From contig NZ_JACCFJ010000001.1 in assembly GCF_013410345.1 (NCBI RefSeq), forward strand, positions 4,506,501 to 4,570,500: DNA of 64,000 nucleotides. Direction: 5' to 3'. Position 1 is the stretch's first letter, and each line of letters starts with the position of its first letter. Made by a program: the position numbers and the translations under genes. The notes below the pieces were generated by a model. The model saw only the letters and a program-made list of their open reading frames with translations, was not told the DNA's origin and made no database searches. This document shows, piece by piece, positions 1 through 7,430 of the stretch. Origin of the DNA: Saccharopolyspora hordei. Its GTDB lineage: Bacteria; Actinomycetota; Actinomycetes; Mycobacteriales; Pseudonocardiaceae.

Positions 1-768
1 GTCGATGGTGCCGACGCCGCGCTCGAACCCGAGGGTGCCCATCGCGACCTGCCAGCCCGAGCCCACCTCACCGACCACGTTGCCGGCGTCGGTGCGCGCG
101 TCGTCGAAGAACACCTCGTTGAACTCCGAGGTCCCGGTCAGCTGCACGATCGGCCGCACCTGCACGCCCGGCTGGTCCATCGGCACCAGCAGGTAGGACA
201 GGCCGCGGTGGCGCTGCTGGGTGGGGTCGGTGCGCGCCAGCACGAAGCACCAGTCGGCCACGTGCGCCATCGACGTCCACACCTTCTGGCCGTTGATCAC
301 CCACTCGTCGCCGTCCCGGTGCGCGGTGGTGGAGACCCCGGCGAGGTCGGACCCGGCACCGGGCTCGGAGTAGCCCTGGCACCACAGCTCGCGGACACCG
401 ACGATCCCGGGCAGGAACCGGCGCTGCTGCTCGGGAGTGCCGAAGGCGATCAGCGTGGGACCGAGCAGTTCCTCGCCGATGTGGCCGACCCGCACCGGCG
501 CGTTGGCCCGCGCGTACTCCTCGTGGAAGATCACCTGTTGCTGCACGGTGGCCTCGCGCCCGCCGAACTCGCGCGGCCAGCCCAGGCACGTCCAGCCGTG
601 GTCGGCCAGCAACCGGTCCCACGCCAGCCGCACGTCGAACCCCTCGTGCTCGCGCCCCGGGCCGCCGAGCCCGCGGGCCGCGGCGAACTCGCCGGTCAGG
701 TGCTCGGCGAGCCAGTCCCGCACGTCGCGGCGGAAGGCCGCTTCCTCGGCGTTGTCGGTGAGGTCCAC
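1..768 (-). CDS. acyl-CoA dehydrogenase, N-terminal part (runs off the left edge)
   Basis: This is an FAD-dependent acyl-CoA dehydrogenase, introducing the alpha-beta double bond into an acyl-CoA thioester. The first 256 residues are visible, starting VDLTDNAEEAAFRRDVRDW from a GTG at 768 with a GAGGAGG ribosome site at 774-780. Family motifs seen are CQGYSEPGAGSDLAG, in the flavin and substrate loop, and INGQKVWTSMAH. The C-terminal domain lies outside the window. It is transcribed divergently from the crotonase gene, and the shared 20-bp operator at 834-853 lies between the two starts. The frame is open from 768 to base 1 and coding is clear, but the substrate cannot be read from the sequence. 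It probably belongs to the same pathway as the neighbouring acyl-CoA genes. Confidence 0.9.
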   Translation of the reverse strand, partial: MDLTDNAEEAAFRRDVRDWLAEHLTGEFAAARGLGGPGREHEGFDVRLAWDRLLADHGWTCLGWPREFGGREATVQQQVIFHEEYARANAPVRVGHIGEELLGPTLIAFGTPEQQRRFLPGIVGVRELWCQGYSEPGAGSDLAGVSTTAHRDGDEWVINGQKVWTSMAHVADWCFVLARTDPTQQRHRGLSYLLVPMDQPGVQVRPIVQLTGTSEFNEVFFDDARTDAGNVVGEVGSGWQVAMGTLGFERGVGTID

Positions 769-833
769 GCACCCCTCCTCGCTCGACGCGGCTCGTGCTC
801 CGCGGCCGCTGGCCGGGGAGCCACGCCAGGACT

Positions 834-853
834 CTACCAAGCACTTGCTTGTT
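834..853. promoter_or_regulatory. TetR-type operator in divergent promoter (site 1)
   Basis: The 20-mer CTACCAAGCACTTGCTTGTT lies between the divergent acyl-CoA dehydrogenase and crotonase starts. Its core at 836-849 fits the published mycobacterial KstR2 consensus AnCAAGnnCTTGnT at every fixed position. A nearly identical copy lies upstream of the thiolase at 7200-7219. A possible crotonase -10 box (TATCTT, 858-863) sits just downstream, so a bound repressor would cover the -35 region. The regulator gene is not in this window. Confidence 0.7.
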
Positions 854-902
854 CGGCTATCTTCGAGCTGCCGCAACCGCAACGCCGAGCGAGGAGCGCC
901 CC

Positions 903-1757
903 ATGGCAGCAGAGCAAGCGGTCGTCACCTACGAACGCCGGGGCCGGGTGGCCGTGGTGACGATGAACCGGCCGGACTACCGCAACGCGCAGAACTCCGT
1001 GATGACCTACGCGCTCGACGACGCCTTCTACCGCGCGTGCGAGGACGACGAGGTCGGGGTGGTCGTGCTGGCCGGGGCGGGCGAGCACTTCTCCGCCGGG
1101 CACGACATCGGCTCTCCCGGGCGCGACATCGACGTCAGCTACCCGCGCCGCGCCGGCCTGTGGTGGGACCACACCCGGCACGAGGGCGGCGCCTCGCGCT
1201 TCGCCCGCGAGCAGGAGGTCTACCTGGGCATGTGCCGCCGGTGGCGGGAGATGCCCAAGCCCGCGATCGCCTCGGTGCAGGGCGCCTGCGTGGCGGGCGG
1301 GCTGATGCTGGCCTGGGTGTGCGACCTCATCGTGGCCAGCGAGGACGCGTTCTTCGCCGATCCGGTGGTGCGCATGGGCATCCCCGGCGTCGAGTACTTC
1401 GCGCACCCGTGGGTGCTCGGTCCGCGGATCGCCAAGGAGTTCCTGTTCACCGGCGGCCGGATGCCCGCGCAGCGCGCCTACGAGATCGGCATGGTCAACC
1501 GCGTGGTGCCGCGCGAGGTGCTGGAGAGCACCACGATGGAACTGGCCGAGCAGATCGCCGAGATGCCCTCGTTCGGCCTCTCGCTGACCAAGAAGGCGAT
1601 CAACCAGGCCGAGGACCTGATGGGCATGCGCGACGGGATGGACTCGGCCTTCGGTCTGCACCACTTCGCGCACGCGCACAACGCCGAGGTGAGCGACGAC
1701 TCGCTGAGCGGGATGGACGCGCGCAGCATGAAGCGCGCCGCGCAGGGGCAGGGGTGA
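903..1757 (+). CDS. enoyl-CoA hydratase/isomerase (crotonase) family protein
   Basis: A 284-residue crotonase-fold enzyme acting on a CoA thioester. The ATG at 903 starts MAAEQAVVTYERRGRVAVV. The oxyanion-hole segment HFSAGHDIGS (about 60-70) and the second loop GACVAGGLMLAWVCD (about 124-138) are present. The two catalytic glutamates of classical hydratases are not at their expected places: the GGGCE-like site reads AGGLM, and the second site reads FADPVVRMG. A hydrolase, isomerase or C-C cleaving role is therefore as likely as simple hydration. It is the first gene of a four-gene operon and overlaps the next gene at GTGA. The operator at 834-853 lies about 50 bases upstream. Confidence 0.9.
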   Translation: MAAEQAVVTYERRGRVAVVTMNRPDYRNAQNSVMTYALDDAFYRACEDDEVGVVVLAGAGEHFSAGHDIGSPGRDIDVSYPRRAGLWWDHTRHEGGASRFAREQEVYLGMCRRWREMPKPAIASVQGACVAGGLMLAWVCDLIVASEDAFFADPVVRMGIPGVEYFAHPWVLGPRIAKEFLFTGGRMPAQRAYEIGMVNRVVPREVLESTTMELAEQIAEMPSFGLSLTKKAINQAEDLMGMRDGMDSAFGLHHFAHAHNAEVSDDSLSGMDARSMKRAAQGQG

Positions 1758-2878
1758 GCACAGTGGACCTCGACCTCTCCCCCGCGGACGTGGCGTTCCG
1801 CGACGAGGTGCGGGAGTGGCTGCGCGAGCACGTACCGCGCGAGCCGCTGCCGTCGCTGGAGACCGAGGAGGGCTTCGCCGCGCACCGCCGCTGGGAGCAG
1901 GAGCTGCACGAAGCCCGGTTGTCGGTGGTGTCCTGGCCGGAGGAGTTCGGTGGACGCGGCGCGTCGCTGCTGCAGTGGGTGCTGTTCGAGGAGGAGTACT
2001 ACGCCGCGGGCGCGCCCGGCCGGGTCAGCCAGAACGGCATCTTCCTGCTGGCGCCGACGCTGTTCGAGCACGGCACGCCGGACCAGCAGCAGCGCTACCT
2101 ACCGCGCATGGCCGCAGGCACCGACATCTGGGCGCAGGCCTGGTCGGAGCCGGAAGCGGGCAGCGACCTCGCCTCGATCCGCTCCACCGCCCGCCGCGTC
2201 GACGGCGGATGGCTGCTGTCCGGGCAGAAGACGTGGAGCTCCCGCGCCGCATTCGCCGACCGCGCCTTCGGGTTGTTCCGCAGCGATCCCGAGGCGCAGC
2301 GGCACCGCGGGTTGACCTACTTCCTGTTCCCGCTGGACGCCGAGGGCGTGACGGTGCGGCCGATCGGGCGCATCGACGGCAAGCCGGCCTTCGCCGAGCT
2401 GTTCCTGGACGACGTGTTCGTGCCCGACGAGGACGTGCTCGGCGAGGTCGGCGAGGGCTGGCGGGTGGCGATGAGCACCGCGAGCAACGAGCGCGGGCTG
2501 ACGCTGCGCAGCCCGGGGAGGTTCCTCGCCACCGCGCAGCGGCTCACCGAGCTCCCGGGCGCCCTGGACGACGACCGGGTGGTGGACGCGTGGATCGCCG
2601 CGCAGGCCTACCGCTTGGCCACCTTCGAGACGGTGACCCGGGTGACCGAGGGCGGGTCGCTCGGCGCGGAAGCGAGCCTGAACAAGCTGTTCTGGTCCGA
2701 ACTGGACGTCGCGATGCACGAGACCGCGTGGGACCTGCTCGGACCCGACGCCGAGGTGTCGTCGTGGGTCGAGGGCTACCTGTTCTCCCTGGCCGGGCCG
2801 ATCTACGCGGGGACCAACGAGATCCAGCGCAACGTGGCGGCCGAGCGCCTGCTCGGGCTGCCGAGGGGGTCACGATGA
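1754..2878 (+). CDS. acyl-CoA dehydrogenase, FadE type (operon gene 2)
   Basis: A 374-residue acyl-CoA dehydrogenase that starts at GTG 1754 and shares four bases with the crotonase stop. GTG 1763 is an alternative start. Visible motifs include AQAWSEPEAGSDLAS (flavin loop), SGQKTWSSRAAFADRAFG and the C-terminal GPIYAGTNEIQRNVAAERLL. The segment usually written YEGT reads YAGT, so the catalytic glutamate is not at the medium-chain position. This is common in actinobacterial FadE proteins that work as heterotetramers. It is followed by two further acyl-CoA dehydrogenase genes, one of them short. That arrangement matches the paired alpha and beta subunits of steroid and cyclic-acid FadE complexes in mycobacteria. 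The pairing here is inferred. Confidence 0.9.
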   Translation: MSTVDLDLSPADVAFRDEVREWLREHVPREPLPSLETEEGFAAHRRWEQELHEARLSVVSWPEEFGGRGASLLQWVLFEEEYYAAGAPGRVSQNGIFLLAPTLFEHGTPDQQQRYLPRMAAGTDIWAQAWSEPEAGSDLASIRSTARRVDGGWLLSGQKTWSSRAAFADRAFGLFRSDPEAQRHRGLTYFLFPLDAEGVTVRPIGRIDGKPAFAELFLDDVFVPDEDVLGEVGEGWRVAMSTASNERGLTLRSPGRFLATAQRLTELPGALDDDRVVDAWIAAQAYRLATFETVTRVTEGGSLGAEASLNKLFWSELDVAMHETAWDLLGPDAEVSSWVEGYLFSLAGPIYAGTNEIQRNVAAERLLGLPRGSR

Positions 2879-3861
2879 GGTTCGCACCGGACCGCGAGCA
2901 GCAGGACATGGCCGCCACGCTGAGGGACCTGCTCGCCGACGCGGGCACGGCGAGGATCGCCCGCTCCTGGGCCGACGGGGAGAGCGCGCCGTGGTGGGAG
3001 GTGTGGCACCAGCTCGCCGAGCTCGGGGTCACTGGGCTCACCGTGCCGCCGGACCGCGGTGGGCTGGGGCTCGGCGCGGTGGAGATGGTGCTGTGCCTGG
3101 ACCAGCTGGGGTACGCGGCGCTGCCGGGCCCGCTCGTCGAGTCCCTCGCGTTCCTGCCGCGCCTGGTGCCGGAGTCGCCGTGGCTGGCGGAGCTGGCCGA
3201 GGGGCAGTCGGTCGGGACCGCGGTCGTCGCCGAGCACGTGCCGCGGGCGCTCGACGCCGACCAGGCGGGTGCGGTCTTCCGCTCAGACGGTGAGGAGGTG
3301 CGCCGGCTGAGCGGTTTCCGGTTGCAGCGGGCGGAGTCGGTCGACCCGGCCCGCCGGTTGTTCACCGTCGAGCACGCCACGGCCGAGCCGGTGGCCGCGG
3401 CCGACCCCGGTGCCGCCTTCGACCACGGGGTGCTGGGGTGCGCCGCCTACCTGCTCGGCCTCGGGCGGCGGATGCTCGACACCGCCACCGAGCACGTCAC
3501 GCAGCGGCACCAGTTCGGCCGCCCGGTCGGCGAGTTCCAGGCGGTCAAGCACCACCTGGCGAACGTGCTGCTGGAGCTGGAGTTCGCCCGCCCGCTCGTC
3601 TGGGGTGCCTGCCTGTCGGTCGACGGCCCGCGCGGTCCGCGCGACGTCTCGGCGGCCAAGCTCGCCGCGGGCGAGGCGGCCCGCACCGCCGCGCGCACCG
3701 CGCTCCAGGTGCACGGCGCGATCGGCTACACCGCCGAGCACGACCTGCACCTGTGGCTGACCAAGGCGACCGCGCTGCGCACCGCCTGGGGAACTCCGGC
3801 CTGGCACCGCGCCCGCGTCGCCAGGGCCCTGGCCACCGACACGGCGCCGATCGGCGCATGA
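2875..3861 (+). CDS. acyl-CoA dehydrogenase, short FadE type (operon gene 3)
   Basis: A 328-residue acyl-CoA dehydrogenase family protein starting at ATG 2875, overlapping the previous stop by ATGA. It begins MRFAPDREQQDMAATLRDLL and keeps the C-terminal four-helix domain (RHQFGRPVGEFQAVKHHLAN, then LQVHGAIGYTAEHDLHLWL). The middle beta-domain is unusually short, and no clear TEPxAGSD flavin loop is seen. This suggests a structural or partner subunit of a heteromeric dehydrogenase rather than a complete enzyme. The tight overlaps on both sides imply translational coupling and a fixed ratio to its neighbours. Confidence 0.85.
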   Translation: MRFAPDREQQDMAATLRDLLADAGTARIARSWADGESAPWWEVWHQLAELGVTGLTVPPDRGGLGLGAVEMVLCLDQLGYAALPGPLVESLAFLPRLVPESPWLAELAEGQSVGTAVVAEHVPRALDADQAGAVFRSDGEEVRRLSGFRLQRAESVDPARRLFTVEHATAEPVAAADPGAAFDHGVLGCAAYLLGLGRRMLDTATEHVTQRHQFGRPVGEFQAVKHHLANVLLELEFARPLVWGACLSVDGPRGPRDVSAAKLAAGEAARTAARTALQVHGAIGYTAEHDLHLWLTKATALRTAWGTPAWHRARVARALATDTAPIGA

Positions 3862-3878
3862 CGTCCGGAGGAGGAACC

Positions 3879-4964
3879 GTGCGCTTCGCGTTCACCGAGG
3901 AGCAGGAGGAACTGCGCCGCACCGTGCGCACGCTGCTCGACCGCCACGGCGGCCCGACCGTCCCCAGCCCCGACGAGCCGGCGCCGAGCCCCGACCCCGT
4001 GCTGTGGAAGCAGCTCGGCGAGATCGGCGCGCACGGCCTGGCCATCCCGGAAGAGCACGGCGGGGTGGGAGCGACCCTGCTGGAGACCCTGATCGTCGTC
4101 GAGGAACTGGGGCGCCGGCTGGTCCCCGGCCCGTTCCTCGGCAGCGCCGTGCTCAGCGCGCAAGCGCTGCTGGCCACCGGCAACGCCCGCGCCTGCGAGC
4201 GGCTGCTCCCGGGGATCGCGTCCGGTGAGCGGGTGCTCGCGCTCGCGTGGGCCGAACCGGGATCACCGCCGCTCCGCGACCGCTTCGCGACGACCGCGCG
4301 GGCGAGCGGGACCCACGGCTGGCTGCTGGACGGCACCAAGACGCTGGTGCTCGACGCGGTCCAGGCGGACACCCTGCTGGTCGTGGCGATGAACGACGGG
4401 GTGGCGTCGCTGTTCGAGGCGGCACCGCAGTCCACCGTGGCCTCGGCCGTGCCGGTGGACCTCACTCGGCACATGGGCGAGGTCCACCTCGCGGGCACGC
4501 CGGCGAAGCTCATCGGGCGGGCACCGTTGCAGCGGATGACCGACGTGGCGGCGGCCGCCCTCGCCGCCGAGCAGATCGGTGCGGCGCAGCGCTGGCTGCA
4601 CGAGATCGTGGAGCACACCAAGCTGCGCACGCAGTTCGGCCGTCCCATCGGTTCGTTCCAGGCGATCAAGCACCGGCTCGCCGACTGCTACGTGGCGGTC
4701 GAGTCCGCCCGCTCGCTGTCGTACGCGGCCGGCTGGGCGGTGTCCACGGGGGACGAGCGCGCGTCCGAGCTCGCCGCGATGGCGAAGTCCGCGTGCACCG
4801 AGGCGTACTCGCTGGTCGCGGCGGAGGGGATCCAGCTGCACGGCGGGATCGGCATCACCTGGGAGCACGAGGCCCACCTGCACCTGAAGCGGGCGCACGC
4901 GTCCAAGCACCTCTTCGGCACCCCGGAGCACCACCGCGCGACCCTGACGCTGCCGCGGAGCTGA
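3879..4964 (+). CDS. acyl-CoA dehydrogenase, FadE type (operon gene 4)
   Basis: A 361-residue acyl-CoA dehydrogenase. GTG 3879 is chosen because a strong GGAGGAGG lies at 3866-3873. An upstream in-frame ATG at 3858 overlaps the preceding stop but has no such site. The protein opens VRFAFTEEQEELRRTVRTLL and ends with LHGGIGITWEHEAHLHLKRA, the signature of the beta-type FadE subunits of mycobacterial heterotetrameric dehydrogenases. It is the last gene of the rightward operon. The convergent MaoC gene ends 65 bases further on, with a hairpin between. Confidence 0.9.
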   Translation: MRFAFTEEQEELRRTVRTLLDRHGGPTVPSPDEPAPSPDPVLWKQLGEIGAHGLAIPEEHGGVGATLLETLIVVEELGRRLVPGPFLGSAVLSAQALLATGNARACERLLPGIASGERVLALAWAEPGSPPLRDRFATTARASGTHGWLLDGTKTLVLDAVQADTLLVVAMNDGVASLFEAAPQSTVASAVPVDLTRHMGEVHLAGTPAKLIGRAPLQRMTDVAAAALAAEQIGAAQRWLHEIVEHTKLRTQFGRPIGSFQAIKHRLADCYVAVESARSLSYAAGWAVSTGDERASELAAMAKSACTEAYSLVAAEGIQLHGGIGITWEHEAHLHLKRAHASKHLFGTPEHHRATLTLPRS

Positions 4965-4968
4965 GGGG

Positions 4969-5000
4969 GCGCTGTGGCCCTGGCGTCTGGACCCCAGCGC
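4969..5000. terminator. candidate bidirectional terminator hairpin
   Basis: Arms GCGCTGTGG (4969-4977) and CCCCAGCGC (4992-5000) pair over nine positions with one mismatch. They lie between the convergent fadE operon and the MaoC/thiolase operon. Confidence 0.45.
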
Positions 5001-5029
5001 ACCGGGATGTCCAGTGTGGACGCGCGTCC

Positions 5030-5458
5030 TCAGCCGAGGCGGACGACCGCCCGCGCCTTGGCGAGGACCTCGACGTCGCCGCAGGTGGCCGTGAGGTCCA
5101 CCGCGACCTGCCGGTCCGGGAGCTTCTCGGCCACCCGGCCGGAGACCACGACCTCCACCCCGGTGTCGTCGTCGGGCACCACCACCGGTTTGGCGAAGCG
5201 GACGCCGTACTCCACCACCGCGCCGGGATCACCCGCCCAGTCGGTGACCAGGCGGGCCGCTTCGGCCATGGTGAGCATGCCGTGCGCGATCACGTTCGGC
5301 AGGCCCGCCTGCCGGGCGAGCCGCTCGTTCCAGTGGATCACGTTGAAGTCGCCCGACGCACCGCAGTACTTCACCAGCGTCAGCCGCTGGATCGGGTAGC
5401 GCTCGGGGCCGATCTCGGCGCCGACCGCCACGTCGTCGTAGCGCAGGTCCGCCGCCAT
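5030..5458 (-). CDS. MaoC-like dehydratase, catalytic subunit (HadB-like)
   Basis: A 142-residue single hot-dog protein, the same length as mycobacterial HadB. The hydratase motif is intact: SGDFNVIHWNERLARQAG carries the Asp and His that activate water, followed by VIAHGMLTMAEAARLV. It starts at ATG 5458, two bases after the stop of the upstream MaoC partner, so the two are almost certainly co-translated as a heterodimer. The expected reaction is reversible hydration of a 2-enoyl-CoA or -ACP. Next to a thiolase and several acyl-CoA dehydrogenases, a beta-oxidation role is more likely than fatty acid synthesis. The hadAB paralogue used in lipid synthesis usually sits next to the secE/nusG region, which is not here. 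Confidence 0.88.
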   Translation of the reverse strand: MAADLRYDDVAVGAEIGPERYPIQRLTLVKYCGASGDFNVIHWNERLARQAGLPNVIAHGMLTMAEAARLVTDWAGDPGAVVEYGVRFAKPVVVPDDDTGVEVVVSGRVAEKLPDRQVAVDLTATCGDVEVLAKARAVVRLG

Positions 5459-5460
5459 CG

Positions 5461-5925
5461 TCACTCCCCCGCCCCGGCCGCGGTCCCCCGCGACACGATC
5501 ACGTTGACCGCCGTGCACACCAGTTCTCCGCTCTCGTCGCGGATCTCGGTCTCCACCCGCACCAGCTCGTTGCGCCCCGCGTCGCGGATCTCGGCGATGC
5601 GCCCGGTCGCGGTGAGCACGTCACCGGCCCGGATCGGCCGCTCGTAGCGGAACCTCTGCTCGCCGTGCACCACCAGCCGCATGTCCAACCCGAACTCGGG
5701 CCGCCGGATCGGGTTGCTCTCCGCCGCGGCTCCGGCCGCCACGATGCCGAAGGTGGGCGGCGCGATGACGTCCGGCTGCCCGCGCTCCCGCGCGGCCTCG
5801 ACACTGCGGTAGACGGGGTTCGGGTCGCCGATCGCGTCGGCGAACTCCCGGATCTTGCCCCGCGTCACCTCGTACGCCTCGCCGGCAGTGAACTCGTGGC
5901 CGACGAACTCCCTGTTGACCGGCAC
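5461..5925 (-). CDS. MaoC-like dehydratase, non-catalytic subunit (HadA-like, FAS1_DH region)
   Basis: A 154-residue hot-dog protein with the MaoC_dehydrat_N layout: VNREFVGHEFTAGEAYEV at the N-terminus, then FADAIGDPNPVYRSVEAA and a C-terminal ETEIRDESGELVCTAV. Its length and features match HadA-type subunits, which bind the acyl chain and lack the hydratase Asp/His pair. The gene is read from GTG 5925 (GAGGGGAG just upstream). It follows the thiolase stop-to-start gap of 41 bases and precedes its HadB-like partner by two bases. Confidence 0.85.
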   Translation of the reverse strand: MPVNREFVGHEFTAGEAYEVTRGKIREFADAIGDPNPVYRSVEAARERGQPDVIAPPTFGIVAAGAAAESNPIRRPEFGLDMRLVVHGEQRFRYERPIRAGDVLTATGRIAEIRDAGRNELVRVETEIRDESGELVCTAVNVIVSRGTAAGAGE

Positions 5926-5966
5926 GCCACTCCCCTCGCTTCCCGATCCGCGCGACCCTCGCGGTG

Positions 5967-7127
5967 TCAGAGGCGTTCGATGATGGTGACGTTGGCCGTG
6001 CCGCCGCCTTCGCACATCGTCTGCAGGCCGTAGCGGCCGCCGGTGCGCTCCAGTTCGGACAGCAGGGTCGTCATCAGCTTCGCACCCGTCGCGCCCAGCG
6101 GGTGGCCGAGCGCGATCGCCCCGCCGTTGGGGTTGACCTTGGCCGGATCGACGTCGATCTCCTTCAGCCAGGCCAGGACGACGCTGGCGAACGCCTCGTT
6201 GATCTCCACCACGTCGATGTCCGATGTGGACAGACCGGTCTTGGCCAGCGCGTGCTTGGTCGCCGGGATCGGCGCGGACAGCATGAAGACCGGGTCGTCA
6301 CCGCGCACGCTCATGTGGTGCACCCGCGCCCGCGGGCGCAGCCCGTGCTCGGCGACCGCCCGCTCCGACGCCACCAGCAGCGCCGCCGAACCGTCGGAGA
6401 TCTGGCTGGACACGCCCGCGGTGATCCGGCCGCCTTCGCGCAGCAGCTTGAGCCCCTCGAGCTTCTCCTTGCTGGTGTCGCGGCGCGGGCCTTCGTCGTG
6501 CTCGACCCCGGCGATCGGCGCCAGCTCCTCGGTGAAGCGCCCCTCGTCGATCGCCGTGATCGCGCGGCGGTGGCTGGCCAGCGCCCACTCCTCCATGTCG
6601 TCGCGGGAGATCTGCCACTTCTCGGCCATCAGCTCCGCGCCGCGGAACTGCGTGACCTCCTCGTCGCCGTAGCGCTCCTGCCACCCGGTCGAGCCGGAGC
6701 CCGGGCCGTAGGCCACGGGGAAACCGAGGTCCGCGGCGCCCCGCAACGCGCTGCCGATGGGGATGGCGCTCATGTTCTGCACCCCGCCGGCGATCACCAG
6801 GTCCGCGGTACCGCTGAGCACCGCCTGCGCCGCGAAGTGCACGGCCTGCTGCGACGAACCGCACTGCCGGTCCACGGTCACGCCGGGCACGTGCTCGGGG
6901 AACCCCGCCGCGAGCCACCCGGTCCGCCCGATGTTGCCGGCCTGCGCGCCGACCGCGTCCACGCACCCCCACACGACGTCGTCCACCGCGGCCGGGTCGA
7001 TCCCGGTGCGCGCGACGAGGCTGCGCAGCACGTGCGCGGAGAGGTCCGCCGGGTGGATGCCGCTGAGCCCGCCCCCGCGCTTGCCGACCGGGGTCCGCAC
7101 CGCGTCGATGATGTACGCCTCGGCCAT
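5967..7127 (-). CDS. acetyl-CoA acetyltransferase (thiolase), FadA6-like
   Basis: A 386-residue thiolase that cleaves a 3-oxoacyl-CoA to acetyl-CoA and a shortened acyl-CoA. It starts MAEAYIIDAVRTPVGKRGGG at ATG 7127. The acylated cysteine is Cys89 in TVDRQCGSSQQA, and the C-terminal NGGAIALGHPLGATGAKL and QTMCEGGGTANV supply the catalytic His and second Cys. From memory, the whole protein reads very like mycobacterial FadA6, the last thiolase of cholesterol C/D-ring breakdown under KstR2 control. It leads an operon with the two MaoC genes. The operator copy at 7200-7219 is about 73 bases upstream of its start. Confidence 0.92.
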   Translation of the reverse strand: MAEAYIIDAVRTPVGKRGGGLSGIHPADLSAHVLRSLVARTGIDPAAVDDVVWGCVDAVGAQAGNIGRTGWLAAGFPEHVPGVTVDRQCGSSQQAVHFAAQAVLSGTADLVIAGGVQNMSAIPIGSALRGAADLGFPVAYGPGSGSTGWQERYGDEEVTQFRGAELMAEKWQISRDDMEEWALASHRRAITAIDEGRFTEELAPIAGVEHDEGPRRDTSKEKLEGLKLLREGGRITAGVSSQISDGSAALLVASERAVAEHGLRPRARVHHMSVRGDDPVFMLSAPIPATKHALAKTGLSTSDIDVVEINEAFASVVLAWLKEIDVDPAKVNPNGGAIALGHPLGATGAKLMTTLLSELERTGGRYGLQTMCEGGGTANVTIIERL

Positions 7128-7430
7128 GACCGTCCTCTCCGCCGCGCAGTCCAGCCCGGCAGCGCCTCGATCCGCCAACGCCCGCCCGCAGTCTAACGAA
7201 ACAAGCAAGCGTTTGGTAGACATGTGGGTGCGCAGAACCGGGTGCCCCCTCCGGAGGCACGGTGCCGCAACGCCGGGGGAGATCAGACGGCTGATCTCCG
7301 CTGGGACCGCGTTGATCACGATCACGCGGGACAGGCACCCGGCGGCGAAGGCCGAGTGCGCCGCACGACGCAGGATCCGCCTGCACGACCGGCACCGACG
7401 GGCGGGGCGAGCCGGGAACACCGGCACCGG
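7128..7430. other. intergenic region, thiolase promoter side
   Basis: No convincing gene is seen in these 303 bases. They hold the operator at 7200-7219 and a perfect 8-bp hairpin GAGATCAG-ACGG-CTGATCTC (7279-7298). The latter could be a weak terminator or protein site downstream of the methyltransferase gene. Confidence 0.6.
7200..7219. promoter_or_regulatory. TetR-type operator upstream of thiolase (site 2)
   Basis: On the minus strand this reads CTACCAAACGCTTGCTTGTT, identical to site 1 except at two positions in the core. It differs from the KstR2 consensus at one fixed position. Its position upstream of the thiolase/MaoC operon means the same repressor could control both halves of the cluster. 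Confidence 0.65.

Noticed and set aside
68-844. Long open frame on the minus strand over the left-edge dehydrogenase
   Set aside because: It is an Arg-rich shadow frame. The true gene reads from GTG 768 in another frame with clear acyl-CoA dehydrogenase motifs.
5030-5925. Naming the MaoC pair hadAB of mycolic or fatty acid synthesis
   Set aside because: Lengths match, but the operon partner is a thiolase and the surroundings are acyl-CoA dehydrogenases, so a catabolic role is likelier.
7279-7298. A riboswitch or small RNA in the thiolase/methyltransferase gap
   Set aside because: Only one 8-bp hairpin is visible, with no conserved aptamer core or paired-helix architecture.
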